Source of the DNA: Streptomyces sp. NBC_01463
GTDB taxonomy: Bacteria > Actinomycetota > Actinomycetes > Streptomycetales > Streptomycetaceae
Direction of reading: 5' to 3'
DNA length: 64,000 bases
Assembly: GCA_036227345.1 (NCBI GenBank)
Contig: CP109468.1
Coordinates: 3,906,001-3,970,000 of the forward strand
Each line of letters starts with the position of its first letter. Position 1 is the first letter of the stretch. The notes under the pieces were generated by a model that searched no databases, was not told the origin of the DNA, and worked only from the letters and a program-made list of their open reading frames with translations. Made by a program: the position numbers and the translations under genes. Of the stretch, positions 25,683 to 35,063 are shown piece by piece.

Positions 25683-25782
25683 AGACGAGGAACACATGTG
25701 AAGGGTTGTGCGAGAGTATGAAGATTTTGCGGAGGCCGCCCATATCGGTCCGCCCGCGGCGGGCCGGGAAGCGTCCCGGCCG

Positions 25783-28700
25783 TCAGTCGAACCAGCGGTC
25801 CCGGGCCAGTTCCTCCGTGCGGGACGGGTCCTCCAACAGGGCCGCGACCTCGAAGCGGCGCGGCCACTGACCGGCCGCCCAGGCCAGGCCCGCGGCGACG
25901 CCCTCCAGGGTCGAGGCGTGGACGACGCCGTCCGGGGTGCGGCGCCAGTCCAGTTCGACGCCGCCCGCCCGCAGTTCGCCGTGCTCGACGTACGTGTCCG
26001 GGGTGCCGGCGCCGAGCAGGATGCGGACCGGCTCCGGGACCCGGTGCTCCTCGCCCTCGGTCGTCACCGCCGCCTCGACGCTCTCGCCGAGCCGCCGCAC
26101 CTGGAAGAGATCGGCCAGCTCCGCCGCGTTGGCAGGGGCGACCGGCAGGAGTGCCACACCCCCGGTCAGCGGCAGCAGGTCCGGGGCGTCCGCGATCATC
26201 GCGTCCGCCGCGTCGACGACCCGCACCTCGCCGTCGACGACGGCCCGCAGCTCGTCGGGCAGCGTGACCTGCTCCGGGTCGAGGTCGGCCAGCGCCGTGT
26301 ACAGGGAGTGCAGTTGTACGGGAGAGACCGGGCGCTCCTCGTCCGCGAGCCGGCCGAGGAGTTCGGCCGCACCGCCGGGCTCGTCCAGCAGCGCGGCGAC
26401 CGAGGTCCGCACGCCGAGGGCGCGCAGCACCTGCGCGTCGTCGAAACCGGTCGCGTCGGCGGAGTCGTACAGGCCCGCGAGCCGGGGATCGCCGCCGTGG
26501 GCGCGCAGACCGGCGGGGCGGCGGCCGTCCAGCACCGGGTGGTCGCGCAGCCACCACGCCGTGTAGGGGCGCACGGACTGCGTCGTGCCGTCCGGGAGCA
26601 GCACGCGCACCGGCTGGGTCAGCGCGTCGCGCAGCGGTGGCTGGGCGAGGAGGGCGAGCGCCTGCGGCCAGGCGTCGTCGTCGACGAGGTCGAGGTCGCG
26701 GACGGCGACGAGTTCGGTGGCGACCGGCGGCACCGGGGTGTCGGGCAGCTGGTCGAGGATGTCCTCGCACCACACGTCGACGGCGTCCAGCAGTCCGGCG
26801 TCGTCGGGTTCGGCGAAGTCACCGTCGCGGGGCTCCAGTTCGTCCGGGTCGAGCACCACGTCGGTGGCCCGGACGAGCGCGAACGTGGCGAGCACCCCGC
26901 ACGCGGTGAGCGCCTGCTCGCCCCAGCGGGCGGCCAGGTCCGCGTCGCAGTGGGCGAGTTCACCCTCGCGCATGACGGCGGCGAACGGGCTGCCGGGCAG
27001 CACGAGTTCCCCGGCCGGTGCGAGCTCGCCGTCCTCGTCGGGCAGGGCGAGCGCGCCGAGCCAGGGCTCGTCGCCGGGTGTCAGGTCGGCGTCCCGGACC
27101 AGGGTCAGGACGGTCTCCACGAGCTCGTCGCCGTCGAGCGCGTCCTCGTCCCAGATCTCGCCCGCGTCCAGAGAACCGGCGACGGCGGCCCGCACCTGCG
27201 GGGTCGTCAGCACGGCGCGCGGGGTGGCGGGCAGGGCGCCCAGCTTCTCCAGGAGCGGGTGCGCGGCGTCCGGATGGGCGACCTTCAGGCCGAGCCGGCC
27301 GAGCCGGTCCAGGACCGGGCCGGTCAGCGCGTCGGGCAGCGGGAGCAGGATCTGCCGGGGGCCGATCGTCGTCCGGGGGACGGCCGGGGCCTCCGGGTCC
27401 GGGCCCGGCGACTCCGTTCCGGCGAGCGGCACCGGAAGGCCGGAGAGCCGGTCCGGGTCGACACCGGCCAGGCTGTCGTACAGCCGCCGCCACCAGCCGG
27501 GGTCGCGCTCCAGACCCGCGAGCCGGTCGATCGCCTCGGTCAGCGGGACGCGCGCGACGCCGAGCGTCCGCAGCTCGCTGCGGCGCTCAAGCCCCGCCGG
27601 CAGCAGGCAGGGCAGCACCTCGGCGAGCACGGCGACCGTCTCGGCGCCGACGCCCTCCAGCACCTCGGCCTCGATCGGCCGCAGCGCGGTGGTGGCCTTG
27701 CGGGCGCTCCCGACGCCCGCGTCCCAGTCGTCCCACCGGTCGGGTTCGGCGGCGGGGTCGCGCGGGGCGGCGGGCTCCAGGAACGCGACGCGCGGCAGCC
27801 GCTCCAGCACGGCACCCCGCAACGCACCGTCCAGCTCGCCCTTGCCGAGCGGTCCGGGCACCAGCCCGATCGTGGCGACGGTCACCGGCTGCCAGTCGGC
27901 GAGCAGTTCCGCGTACGCGTCGGCCGCGCGCTGCACCAGGAAGTCGGTGAGCGGGCCGGGCGCGGGGTGGCGCCGGGTGGTGTCCAGCGGCAGCGAGGCG
28001 ATGAGCAGCGCCGGGATGCCGAGGGGTTCGTCAGTGGGCGTCGGGGCGTGCACGACGGGGGCGGTACGGGGGTGGACCGGGGCGCCCTCCGCGTCCACGG
28101 GCACGGCCCAGGTCACCGACCAGTGCGGGCGCAGCCGTTCCTCCAGCGGACGGTCGGCCAGCAGCGCGGGCTCGACGGGGCCGTGGTGGGTGACGGTGCG
28201 CCAGCGGTTCGTGCCGTGCGCGGAGTCCTCGACGTGCGTGTACGGGCCGTGCTGCGCGCGGCGCAACGTCCGTACGGCGTCCGGGGTTTCGATGACGATC
28301 TCGTCCAGGCCGCCGAGCGTGAGCAGCAGCGCGTCGTCCACGGCGGCGAGCAGCCGGCCCACCAGGTCCTCGGCGACGCCGTCGCGCAGCGGCAGGACGA
28401 CGACGGTGTCGTAGCCGTCGGGGGCGGTGCCCTCGGCGGGCAGCGGGAGCCGCAGCAGCGGTACGTGTCCGTCGCGGCGGCGCAGCTCGTCGCCTAGGCC
28501 GGGGCTGCCGACGGCCGCCTCGCGGGCGAGGTCGCGGGCCTCGGCGAGGGACCAGCGGACGCCGCCGTGCCGGCCGACGACGGCCGGTTCGTCGCTCACC
28601 GCGAGCACGGCGGCGAACCCGACGCCGAACCGTCCGACGGCCCCCTCGTGCCCCTCGCGCTTGGCGGAGGCCCGCAGGGTGGACAGCGACTCCACGCCGG

Positions 28701-28995
28701 TGGCGTCCAGGGGGGCGCCGGTGTTCGCGGCGGCGAGGACCGCCGGGGCGGTCGCGGTCGCCGGGCGCAGGGTCAGCCGGAGCCGGCCGGGCACGCGGGC
28801 GCGGGCGGCGGCGTCGGCGGCGTTCTGGGCCAGCTCGACGACGAGGCGGTCGCGGTAGCCGCCGAGCGCGAGGTCCTCCTCGGCGTTGGCGTCCTCGCGG
28901 AAGCGGGCGGGGCCGGCGCCCCAGGCATCGAGCACGCCGCGTCGCAGCCGTGCGGTCCCGAACGGGTCGGCCCCCTCGGTCGCATTCATGCTCAC
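25783..28995 (-). CDS. Large GHKL ATPase, sacsin N-terminal-like
   Basis: 1070 residues. The first 200 hold a degenerate GHKL ATP-binding fold: N-box LVVELAQNAADAAA (about 50-65), AANTGAPLDATGVESL (G1), and GAVGRFGVGFAAVL (G2). This is the arrangement called sacsin/Hsp90-like. The remaining 850 residues are Leu/Pro/Asp-rich with no second domain I recognise. The GTG start at 28995 has GAGGGAG 7 bases upstream. Related proteins are annotated as sacsin N-terminal ATP-binding domain proteins; a chaperone-like role is only inferred. A 440-bp structured repeat lies between it and the upstream DUF3027 gene. Confidence 0.85.
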   Translation of the reverse strand: MSMNATEGADPFGTARLRRGVLDAWGAGPARFREDANAEEDLALGGYRDRLVVELAQNAADAAARARVPGRLRLTLRPATATAPAVLAAANTGAPLDATGVESLSTLRASAKREGHEGAVGRFGVGFAAVLAVSDEPAVVGRHGGVRWSLAEARDLAREAAVGSPGLGDELRRRDGHVPLLRLPLPAEGTAPDGYDTVVVLPLRDGVAEDLVGRLLAAVDDALLLTLGGLDEIVIETPDAVRTLRRAQHGPYTHVEDSAHGTNRWRTVTHHGPVEPALLADRPLEERLRPHWSVTWAVPVDAEGAPVHPRTAPVVHAPTPTDEPLGIPALLIASLPLDTTRRHPAPGPLTDFLVQRAADAYAELLADWQPVTVATIGLVPGPLGKGELDGALRGAVLERLPRVAFLEPAAPRDPAAEPDRWDDWDAGVGSARKATTALRPIEAEVLEGVGAETVAVLAEVLPCLLPAGLERRSELRTLGVARVPLTEAIDRLAGLERDPGWWRRLYDSLAGVDPDRLSGLPVPLAGTESPGPDPEAPAVPRTTIGPRQILLPLPDALTGPVLDRLGRLGLKVAHPDAAHPLLEKLGALPATPRAVLTTPQVRAAVAGSLDAGEIWDEDALDGDELVETVLTLVRDADLTPGDEPWLGALALPDEDGELAPAGELVLPGSPFAAVMREGELAHCDADLAARWGEQALTACGVLATFALVRATDVVLDPDELEPRDGDFAEPDDAGLLDAVDVWCEDILDQLPDTPVPPVATELVAVRDLDLVDDDAWPQALALLAQPPLRDALTQPVRVLLPDGTTQSVRPYTAWWLRDHPVLDGRRPAGLRAHGGDPRLAGLYDSADATGFDDAQVLRALGVRTSVAALLDEPGGAAELLGRLADEERPVSPVQLHSLYTALADLDPEQVTLPDELRAVVDGEVRVVDAADAMIADAPDLLPLTGGVALLPVAPANAAELADLFQVRRLGESVEAAVTTEGEEHRVPEPVRILLGAGTPDTYVEHGELRAGGVELDWRRTPDGVVHASTLEGVAAGLAWAAGQWPRRFEVAALLEDPSRTEELARDRWFD

Positions 28996-29103
28996 GCCGT
29001 GACTCCCTCATCCGTGGTCCCTGGATCCGGTTACGCGTACCCAGCGCTGCCCATTGTGCGCCCGAAGCTACCGGCTCTTCGCCGGTGCGGGGTTTCGTGG
29101 CTG
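28996..29103. other. Short leader between GHKL ATPase gene and repeat element
   Basis: 108 bases holding the ATPase ribosome site and probably its promoter. I see no clear -10/-35 pair. The rest of the 604-base gap is the repeat element (29104-29543) and about 55 bases of plain sequence before the DUF3027 stop. Confidence 0.4.
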
Positions 29104-29543
29104 GGGGTTCCGTCCTCAATCGCCGGACGGGCTTGTGTGCGGGTGCCCCGCGACCCGGGGGCGCCTGCCCGGTGGGTGGGGGTGGGGGCCCTCCGGGGCG
29201 TCTCCTCAAAAACTGGCGTGGCAACCGGAGACGTTGCGGGGGCCGGGTATTACGCCATTTTTCTGCGGGGACGCCCCTGCACGCCCCCACCCACTCTCGC
29301 GTGCGTCTGAACACCGACGAAACGACTGCCGCAGACGCTCGGCGGCCGGGTCCGGGGCCGTGCAGGGGAGTCCCCGCAGGACGACGAACGGATACCGGGG
29401 TTCGTTCGCGTGGGACTGGAAACGTTCGTCGTTTGAGGAGACGCCCCGGAGGGGCACCGGACCCCCACCCACCGGGGAACGGCGCCCCGGGTCGCGGGGA
29501 ACCCGCACCAACAAGCCCGTCCGGCGATTGAGGACGGAACCCC
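29104..29543 (+). repeat. Compound palindromic element, copy A (complete)
   Basis: 440 bases with perfect 32-bp terminal inverted repeats (29104-29135 and 29512-29543; ends GGGGTTCCGTCCTCAATCGC). The outer arms stay alike over about 107-112 bases (29104-29210 with 29432-29543). Inside, three hairpins abut end to end. Hairpin 1 is 29208-29262 (AAAAA/TTTTT then TGGCGT/ACGCCA). Hairpin 2 is a 21-bp stem 29263-29283 with 29359-29379 that has one mismatch and encloses GCGTCTG/CAGACGC (29303-29309, 29332-29338). Hairpin 3 is a 10-bp stem 29381-29390 with 29423-29432. The whole can fold as a four-way junction. No credible protein is encoded. Two further copies are at 38999 and 42980. Confidence 0.9.
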
Positions 29544-29599
29544 GCACCAAGGACCGGGGCACGGAAGGCGCACGCTGCCGCCCGCCCAAGGGCCCCGCC

Positions 29600-30526
29600 T
29601 CAGGAGTGGCCGAGGTCCGCCGCCGGGGCGTCCGGTTCCGCCGGCACCGAGCCGGAGTCCCGCGCCGGTCGCAGCGGGTACTCGTCCACCTGCATCGTGT
29701 CCAGCGCATGCGGCGCCGGCTTCGGCGGCTTCGGCATCACCGCGGCCTCCGAATGCCCACCGCAGCCGTACGACAGGGACACCACGTGCCCGTCCGCCGG
29801 ACCGAACTCGTTCGCGCAGACCCCGAAGGCCTGCTTCAGGGAACCCGCGAGCGGCACCAGGAAGGCGCACGACACACACGTCGCCGGGGCCGCCTGGGCC
29901 ATCGGCGTCTTCGCGCCGAAGCCCTCGTCCCAGCGGTCGGCCGCCGCGTGCAGCCCGTACCGGGACAGCACCCGCGCACGCCGCATGCCCAGCTCGTCCG
30001 CGACGGCCGCGATCGAACCGCGGCGCGGCGGCTCCGGGCGCGTCGTCAGTTCCGCGTCCTCGGACTCGACGAGGTCGGCCAGCTCGCCCGAGACCGCGGA
30101 GTTCGGCGGCACCTCGTCCTCGCCGGTGTAGCCCGGCTCCAGGCGCAGGTCGTCCGCCTCGGTGGGCAGCAGGTCGCCCGGCCCCATGTCGCCCGGCCGC
30201 AGCCGCTCGCTCCACGGCACCCACTCCGGCGCGAGCAGCGCGTCGGTGCCCGGCAGCAGGACCGTCTCGTCCAGCGTGACGTTCTTCGCGCGGGAGGCCC
30301 TGGCGACCGTCACCGCCCAGCGCCAGCCCCGGTAGGCCGGGTCCTTGCACTCGAAGTAGTGCGTGACGACCCGGTCCCCCTCGGGGATCACGGCCACATG
30401 CTCGCCCACCACCCCGGGCGCGGCCGCTTCCTCGGCCGCCGCGCGGGCGAGGTCTACCGCCTCGGCGCACAGACGGTCGGGAACGGGGGTACGGGCCGTA
30501 CGGCTTCGCGTCGTCGCAGCACTCAC
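29600..30526 (-). CDS. DUF3027 protein
   Basis: 308 residues from a GTG start with AGGAGAG upstream. The N-terminal half has the family segments VVTHYFECKDPAYRGWRWAV and LLPGTDALLAPEWVPW. The C-terminal part has a Cys-rich pattern (TCVSCAFLVPL, FGVCANEFGP, SYGCGGHSE) that could bind metal. DUF3027 proteins are conserved across actinobacteria with unknown function. It is divergent from an MFS gene over a 419-base gap. The disordered Pro-rich tail ends near copy A of the repeat element. Confidence 0.85.
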   Translation of the reverse strand: MSAATTRSRTARTPVPDRLCAEAVDLARAAAEEAAAPGVVGEHVAVIPEGDRVVTHYFECKDPAYRGWRWAVTVARASRAKNVTLDETVLLPGTDALLAPEWVPWSERLRPGDMGPGDLLPTEADDLRLEPGYTGEDEVPPNSAVSGELADLVESEDAELTTRPEPPRRGSIAAVADELGMRRARVLSRYGLHAAADRWDEGFGAKTPMAQAAPATCVSCAFLVPLAGSLKQAFGVCANEFGPADGHVVSLSYGCGGHSEAAVMPKPPKPAPHALDTMQVDEYPLRPARDSGSVPAEPDAPAADLGHS

Positions 30527-30945
30527 AGGTCTCGCTTCTCTCCTACGCCAGTCTCACGAGCGCGCCAGCACATCCATCGATTTCGGCCATTCGGTTGCGG
30601 GCGGAGCGGACCTGGGGGCCGCGTCGACGTCCACACCCGTTGTGCCTGCCTCGGGCGCACCTTCTTCGATCCATTCTGCGGGATCGCCGAGAGGCGCGCG
30701 GCCAAGAACAACCGCCGGTGGCGCGCTACGCACGCTACCCTCTCCGCCGCTCCCCGCCCACCTGCCCGTCCCAAACGACGCCGTATCCGACACCGTATTG
30801 CGCGGGAAGCGCGCTCCGCTGCCCTCTTGATCCGGGCCGCCGCACCCCCTGCGACCTGCCCGATCACTCACCCGACAGGGCGGTGGACCACGCGCCCCGC
30901 GCCGATCTCGGTTCGCGATGCCGGGGACTGGGGCACTATGACCAA
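30527..30945. promoter_or_regulatory. 419-base divergent intergenic region
   Basis: No gene is seen here. It must hold the promoters of DUF3027 (minus) and the MFS gene (plus). One TANNNT-type hexamer (TACCCT) lies in the cgctaccct motif near 30730-30740 on the plus strand. I see no strong inverted repeat. Confidence 0.4.
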
Positions 30946-32376
30946 GTGGCTTCTGCCAGGTCGCACGACGAATCCGGCCCGCTCCGCAGAACGGGCCGGA
31001 CGATCGGTCATGCCCTCCACACCCCGTTCACCGGAACCGCCAGGGGCATCCGGAAGGCGACGCACGCCCACGGGGCGGGCGAATCCGGCCTGGGCAAGCT
31101 GATCGAACTGCACGCGGTGAACGGCGCGGGCGACGTGATGATCACGGTCGCGCTCGCGTCGACGGTGTTCTTCTCCGTGCCGACGGACCAGGCCCGCGGC
31201 CGCGTCGCGCTGTACCTGGCCGTCACGATGGCACCGTTCATCCTGCTCGCCCCGGTCATCGGCCCGCTCCTGGACCACCTCCCGCACGGCCGCCGCGCCG
31301 CGATGGCGGGCTCCATGCTGGCCCGGGCCGTGCTGGCGCTCACCATGTCGGGCGCGGTCGCCACCGGCGGCCTGGAGCTGTATCCGGCGGCCCTGGGCGT
31401 CCTGGTCTGCTCGAAGGCGTACGGGGTGGTGCGCAGCGCCGTCGTGCCGCGGCTGCTGCCACCCCGCTTCTCGCTGGTGAAGGCGAACTCGCGGGTCACC
31501 CTCGCCGGTCTCCTGGCGACGGGCGCGGCCGCGCCCGTCGGGGCGGGGCTGCAGACCATCGGGCCGCCGTGGCCGCTGTACGGCGCCTGCGCGATCTTCG
31601 TCGGCGGTGCCGTCCTCGCGTTCACGCTGCCGCCCAAGGTGGACTCCGCGAAGGGCGAGCGCAAGGCGCAGCTGGTGCCGCCGCACGGCGAGGGCCCCGG
31701 CCGGCCCGAACCGCTGCGGAAGACCGCCACGCCGAAGAGCGGGAAGAAGCCGGCCAAGGAGAAGAGCGGCGAGAAGCGGCCCGGGCTGCGCTCCGTCGGC
31801 CCGTCCGTCCTGCATGGACTGCAGGCCAACGCCTCGCACCGGGCGCTCTCCGGCTTCCTGATCTTCTTCCTGGCGTTCCTGCTGCGCGAGCACCCGCTCG
31901 CCGGGCAGAGCGCCGCGATCTCCCTCGGCATCGTCGGCGTGGCGGCCGGGGTGGGCAACGCGCTGGGCACGGCGGTCGGCTCCTGGATCCGGGCCCGCGG
32001 CCCCGAGATCATCATCGCCTCGGTGCTGGGCCTGGCCCTGGGCGTCGCCGTGCTTGCCGCCGTCTTCTTCAGCACGGTGATGGTCGCCGCGCTGGCGGCC
32101 ATGGCCGGGTTCACCCAGGCGCTGTCGAAGCTGTCGCTGGACGCGATGATCCAGCGCGACGTGCCGGAGGAGGTGCGGACCTCCGCCTTCGCCCGTTCGG
32201 AGACGCTGCTCCAGATGGCCTGGGTGGCCGGCGGGGCGATCGGGATCGCCCTCCCCCTCAATGGCGTACTGGGCATGTCGGTCGCCGCGAGCATCCTCGC
32301 CCTCGGCGCGGCGGCGTCCGTACGGGGTCTGCTGGGCGCCGCGCGGCGCGGCTCGCCGCACCCCCGCGTGGCGTGA
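30946..32376 (+). CDS. MFS transporter with long Lys-rich central loop
   Basis: 476 residues from a GTG start (VASARSHDESGP); no ribosome site is visible, so the start is tentative. There are twelve helices; the conserved opening GLGKLIELHAVNGAGDVMIT leads into helix 1. Helices 6 and 7 are separated by a long basic loop (KTATPKSGKKPAKEKSGEK, about residues 245-285). The substrate is unknown. The lipoprotein gene for DUF2771 follows after 27 bases and is probably co-transcribed. The same MFS/DUF2771 pairing occurs in other actinobacteria, from memory. Confidence 0.82.
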   Translation: MASARSHDESGPLRRTGRTIGHALHTPFTGTARGIRKATHAHGAGESGLGKLIELHAVNGAGDVMITVALASTVFFSVPTDQARGRVALYLAVTMAPFILLAPVIGPLLDHLPHGRRAAMAGSMLARAVLALTMSGAVATGGLELYPAALGVLVCSKAYGVVRSAVVPRLLPPRFSLVKANSRVTLAGLLATGAAAPVGAGLQTIGPPWPLYGACAIFVGGAVLAFTLPPKVDSAKGERKAQLVPPHGEGPGRPEPLRKTATPKSGKKPAKEKSGEKRPGLRSVGPSVLHGLQANASHRALSGFLIFFLAFLLREHPLAGQSAAISLGIVGVAAGVGNALGTAVGSWIRARGPEIIIASVLGLALGVAVLAAVFFSTVMVAALAAMAGFTQALSKLSLDAMIQRDVPEEVRTSAFARSETLLQMAWVAGGAIGIALPLNGVLGMSVAASILALGAAASVRGLLGAARRGSPHPRVA

Positions 32377-32403
32377 GCCGGAGCGACCGATAGCCTTCGG
32401 CCC

Positions 32404-32883
32404 ATGACCGTTGCGTTCTTCTCCGGTAAGGGCCGTCGAATCGGCGTCGCTCTTGGTGCCGTGTCCGCGGGACTCCTTGTCCTCTCCGCCTGCGACAAGC
32501 CGACGCCGCTCGCCACCGTGACGGTCGGCGACAACTCGGTGAGTACCGAGGCGTCCTGCTACAACGACGGCAAGGCCCTCAAGGAAGCCGACATCAAGGG
32601 CTGCCTCAACAAGAAGGCCGAGAAGACCGTCAAGGTCTCGATGGAGGACCAGGTCCACTTCGGTGTCGACCCCGAGGTCGCGGACAACGGCTGGACCATC
32701 TTCATCAACGGCCAGCAGGCCGAGCAGGCGCCCAACAAGAAGACCTACCGCTCCATCGCGGGCAGCGCCTTCTTCGCCAGCCAGACCGGCGAGACCACGG
32801 ACAAGACGCAGCTCAGCATCGTGGAGACCAAGGGCAAGGAGCTGCTGGGCATCTGGCACTTCGAGCTCAAGAAGACCGACTGA
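32404..32883 (+). CDS. DUF2771 lipoprotein
   Basis: 159 residues. A lipoprotein signal with lipobox LSAC (Cys about residue 30) is followed by a small beta-rich domain with two further Cys (SCYNDGKALK, IKGCLNKK). It matches the actinobacterial DUF2771 family of unknown function. It is likely tethered to the outer face of the membrane, next to the MFS protein encoded 27 bases upstream. mqnB begins 29 bases downstream. Confidence 0.82.
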   Translation: MTVAFFSGKGRRIGVALGAVSAGLLVLSACDKPTPLATVTVGDNSVSTEASCYNDGKALKEADIKGCLNKKAEKTVKVSMEDQVHFGVDPEVADNGWTIFINGQQAEQAPNKKTYRSIAGSAFFASQTGETTDKTQLSIVETKGKELLGIWHFELKKTD

Positions 32884-32912
32884 CCCCCTCCCGACCTCGG
32901 AGGACTCCTCCC

Positions 32913-33617
32913 GTGCGTGTGCTCGTCGTGACCGCTGTCCCGGTGGAACGGGACGCGGTCACGCGCGCGTTCGGGCCCGCTGACGCGGTGTCCGTCCGTA
33001 CGGTGCCGGGCGCGGAGATCCACCGCGCGGGACCGTTCGACGTCCTCGCGGGCGGTGCGGGACCGTCGGCGGCGGCCGCCTCCGCCGCGTTCGCCCTGGC
33101 CGCCGACCGCTACGACCTGGTGATCTCGGCCGGCATCGGCGGCGGTTTCGCCGGTGCCGCTCCGGTCGGCACGCTCCTCGTCGCGGACGCGGTCGTGGCC
33201 GCGGACCTGGGCGCCGAGACCGCCGGGGGCTTCGTCCCCGTGACCGCGCTCGGCTTCGGGCGCGACCGCTTCACCCCGCCCCCCGCGCTCGTACGGGAGA
33301 CTGCTGCGGCCACCGGCGCGCGGACCGGCACCGTCCTCACCGTCTCCACCGTCACCGGCAGCGCCGGGCGCGCCGCCGCCCTCCTCGCCGCGCACCCCGG
33401 CGCGGTCGCCGAGGCCATGGAGGGCTTCGGGGTCGCGGAGGCGGCCGACCGGCTCGGTGTCCCCGTCCTGGAGATCAGGGCCGTCTCGAACGCCGTCGGC
33501 CCGCGCGACCGCGACGCCTGGCGCATCGGCGACGCGCTGAGCGCGCTCACCGAGGCGTTCGGGCAGCTCACCCCCGTACTGGAAGGCTGGATCCACCATG
33601 ACCGACACGACTCCTGA
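32913..33617 (+). CDS. mqnB: Futalosine hydrolase
   Basis: 234 residues from a GTG start with GGAGGACT upstream. It splits futalosine to dehypoxanthine futalosine and hypoxanthine in the futalosine route to menaquinone. The nucleoside-phosphorylase-like fold shows ISAGIGGGFAGAAPVG near residue 70 and AEAMEGFGVAEAA near residue 170, where the Glu contacts the nucleoside. Its stop overlaps the mqnD start by 20 bases, so translation is coupled. The Streptomyces route uses mqnA-D, and mqnA and mqnC are elsewhere. Confidence 0.93.
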   Translation: MRVLVVTAVPVERDAVTRAFGPADAVSVRTVPGAEIHRAGPFDVLAGGAGPSAAAASAAFALAADRYDLVISAGIGGGFAGAAPVGTLLVADAVVAADLGAETAGGFVPVTALGFGRDRFTPPPALVRETAAATGARTGTVLTVSTVTGSAGRAAALLAAHPGAVAEAMEGFGVAEAADRLGVPVLEIRAVSNAVGPRDRDAWRIGDALSALTEAFGQLTPVLEGWIHHDRHDS

Positions 33618-34455
33618 CCCGCTGCGGATCGCCTTCTCGCCGTGCCCGAACGACACGTTCGTCTTCGACGCCTGGGCGCACGGGCGGGTCCCCGACGCGC
33701 CCGCGCTCGACGTCACGTTCGCGGACATCGACATCACCAACGGCATGGCCGAGCGCGGTGAGCTGGATGTGCTCAAGGTGTCGTACGCGGTGCTGCCCTG
33801 GGTCCTCGACGAGTACGCGCTGCTGCCGTGCGGCGGGGCGCTGGGGCGGGGCTGCGGACCGCTCGTGCTCACGAAGGAGGCGGGCACGGACCTGACGGGC
33901 AGGACCGTCGCCGTGCCCAGCGAGCGCTCCACCGCCTATCTGCTGTTCCGCCTCTGGGCCGCCGACCAGGTGCCCGGCGGGGTCGGCGAGATCGTCGTCA
34001 TGCCGTTCGACGAGATCATGCCGGCGGTGCGCGACGGCAAGGTGGACGCCGGTCTCGTCATCCACGAGGCCCGTTTCACGTACCAGAACTACGGACTCCA
34101 CAACCTGGCCGACATGGGGCGGCACTGGGAGGACACGACCGGGCTGCCGATCCCGCTCGGCGCGATCATCGCCAAGCGCTCCCTGGGCGCGGACACGCTG
34201 AAGCTGCTCGCCGAGTCGGTGCGCACCTCGGTGCGGATGGCGTGGGACGACCCGGAGGCCTCCCGCCCCTACGTCCTGGAGCACGCGCAGGAGATGGACC
34301 CGTCCGTCGCCGACCAGCACATCGGTCTGTACGTGAACGAGTTCACCGCCGACCTCGGCGAGGACGGCTACGCGGCGATCCGCGGCCTGCTGACGCGCGC
34401 CGCGGCCGAGGGACTGGTTCCGCCCCTCGGCCCGGACGCGCTGTCGTTCGTCTGA
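33598..34455 (+). CDS. mqnD: 1,4-dihydroxy-6-naphthoate synthase
   Basis: 285 residues of the periplasmic-binding-like MqnA/MqnD fold. It converts cyclic dehypoxanthine futalosine to 1,4-dihydroxy-6-naphthoate, a menaquinone precursor. Diagnostic segments are IAFSPCPNDTFVFDAWAHG at the N-terminus, DVLKVSYAVLPWVLDEYALL near residue 60, and AGLVIHEARFTYQNYGL near residue 150, with the catalytic His in IHEAR. It overlaps mqnB by 20 bases and converges with a cold-shock gene 18 bases away. Confidence 0.94.
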   Translation: MTDTTPDPLRIAFSPCPNDTFVFDAWAHGRVPDAPALDVTFADIDITNGMAERGELDVLKVSYAVLPWVLDEYALLPCGGALGRGCGPLVLTKEAGTDLTGRTVAVPSERSTAYLLFRLWAADQVPGGVGEIVVMPFDEIMPAVRDGKVDAGLVIHEARFTYQNYGLHNLADMGRHWEDTTGLPIPLGAIIAKRSLGADTLKLLAESVRTSVRMAWDDPEASRPYVLEHAQEMDPSVADQHIGLYVNEFTADLGEDGYAAIRGLLTRAAAEGLVPPLGPDALSFV

Positions 34456-34473
34456 TCCGCCCGCGTCCGCCGG

Positions 34474-34857
34474 CTACACGTCGAGCTGGTCCGCGACCGC
34501 GCGCAGCAGACCGGCGATCTTGGCGCCCGCCGCCTTGTCGGGGTAGCGGCCGCGCTCCAGCATCGGCGTGATGTTCTCCAGCACGGTCGTCAGATCCTGG
34601 ACGATCGACGCCAGCTCGTCCGGCTTGCGGCGCTGGGCCGCCGCGACGGACGGGGTGGGGTCGAGGATCGCCACGGAAAGCGCCTGGTCACCGCGTTGTC
34701 CGGCGACCACGCCGAACTCGACGCGCTGGCCGGGCTTGAGTGCGTCGACTCCGTCGGGAAGCACGGACGAGTGCACGAAGACGTCGCTGCCGTCGTCGCG
34801 GGAGAGAAAGCCGAAGCCCTTCTCGCTGTTGAACCACTTGACCTTGCCAGTCGGCAA
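34474..34857 (-). CDS. Cold-shock domain protein with C-terminal extension
   Basis: 127 residues from a TTG giving [18 protein letters not shown], with GGGG 9-12 bases upstream; a GTG three codons earlier (34866) has a weaker site. The cold-shock domain (1-66) shows RNP1 (KGFGFL) and RNP2 (VFVHSS). An extra helical tail of about 55 residues ([20 protein letters not shown]) is longer than in CspA-type proteins and is typical of this actinobacterial subfamily. It is a probable single-strand nucleic-acid chaperone. The 206 bases upstream hold only a 6-bp hairpin, CCGGAC-TCT-GTCCGG. Confidence 0.9.
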   Translation of the reverse strand: MPTGKVKWFNSEKGFGFLSRDDGSDVFVHSSVLPDGVDALKPGQRVEFGVVAGQRGDQALSVAILDPTPSVAAAQRRKPDELASIVQDLTTVLENITPMLERGRYPDKAAGAKIAGLLRAVADQLDV

Positions 34858-35063
34858 AGCACGCACCCCATCTCAACCCGTATGCCGGAACAGAGCCTCA
34901 GCAGGTCAGGCCGTCCTGTGGTCGTGCTCCCCTGCTGGCAGAAGCCTCCACAGGTGAAGTACCCCTCGTCAAGCCTGGTCATCCGGACTCTGTCCGGAAA
35001 CGGCACCTGCTTCTTCGACCGGCCGCCCTCGGGTGCTCCGCCGCCGGGAACTACCCTGGCGGG

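Noticed and set aside
29104..29543. Insertion sequence or transposon
   Set aside because: There is no transposase frame in any of the three copies, and the interior is fully taken up by hairpins. I call it a repeat element.
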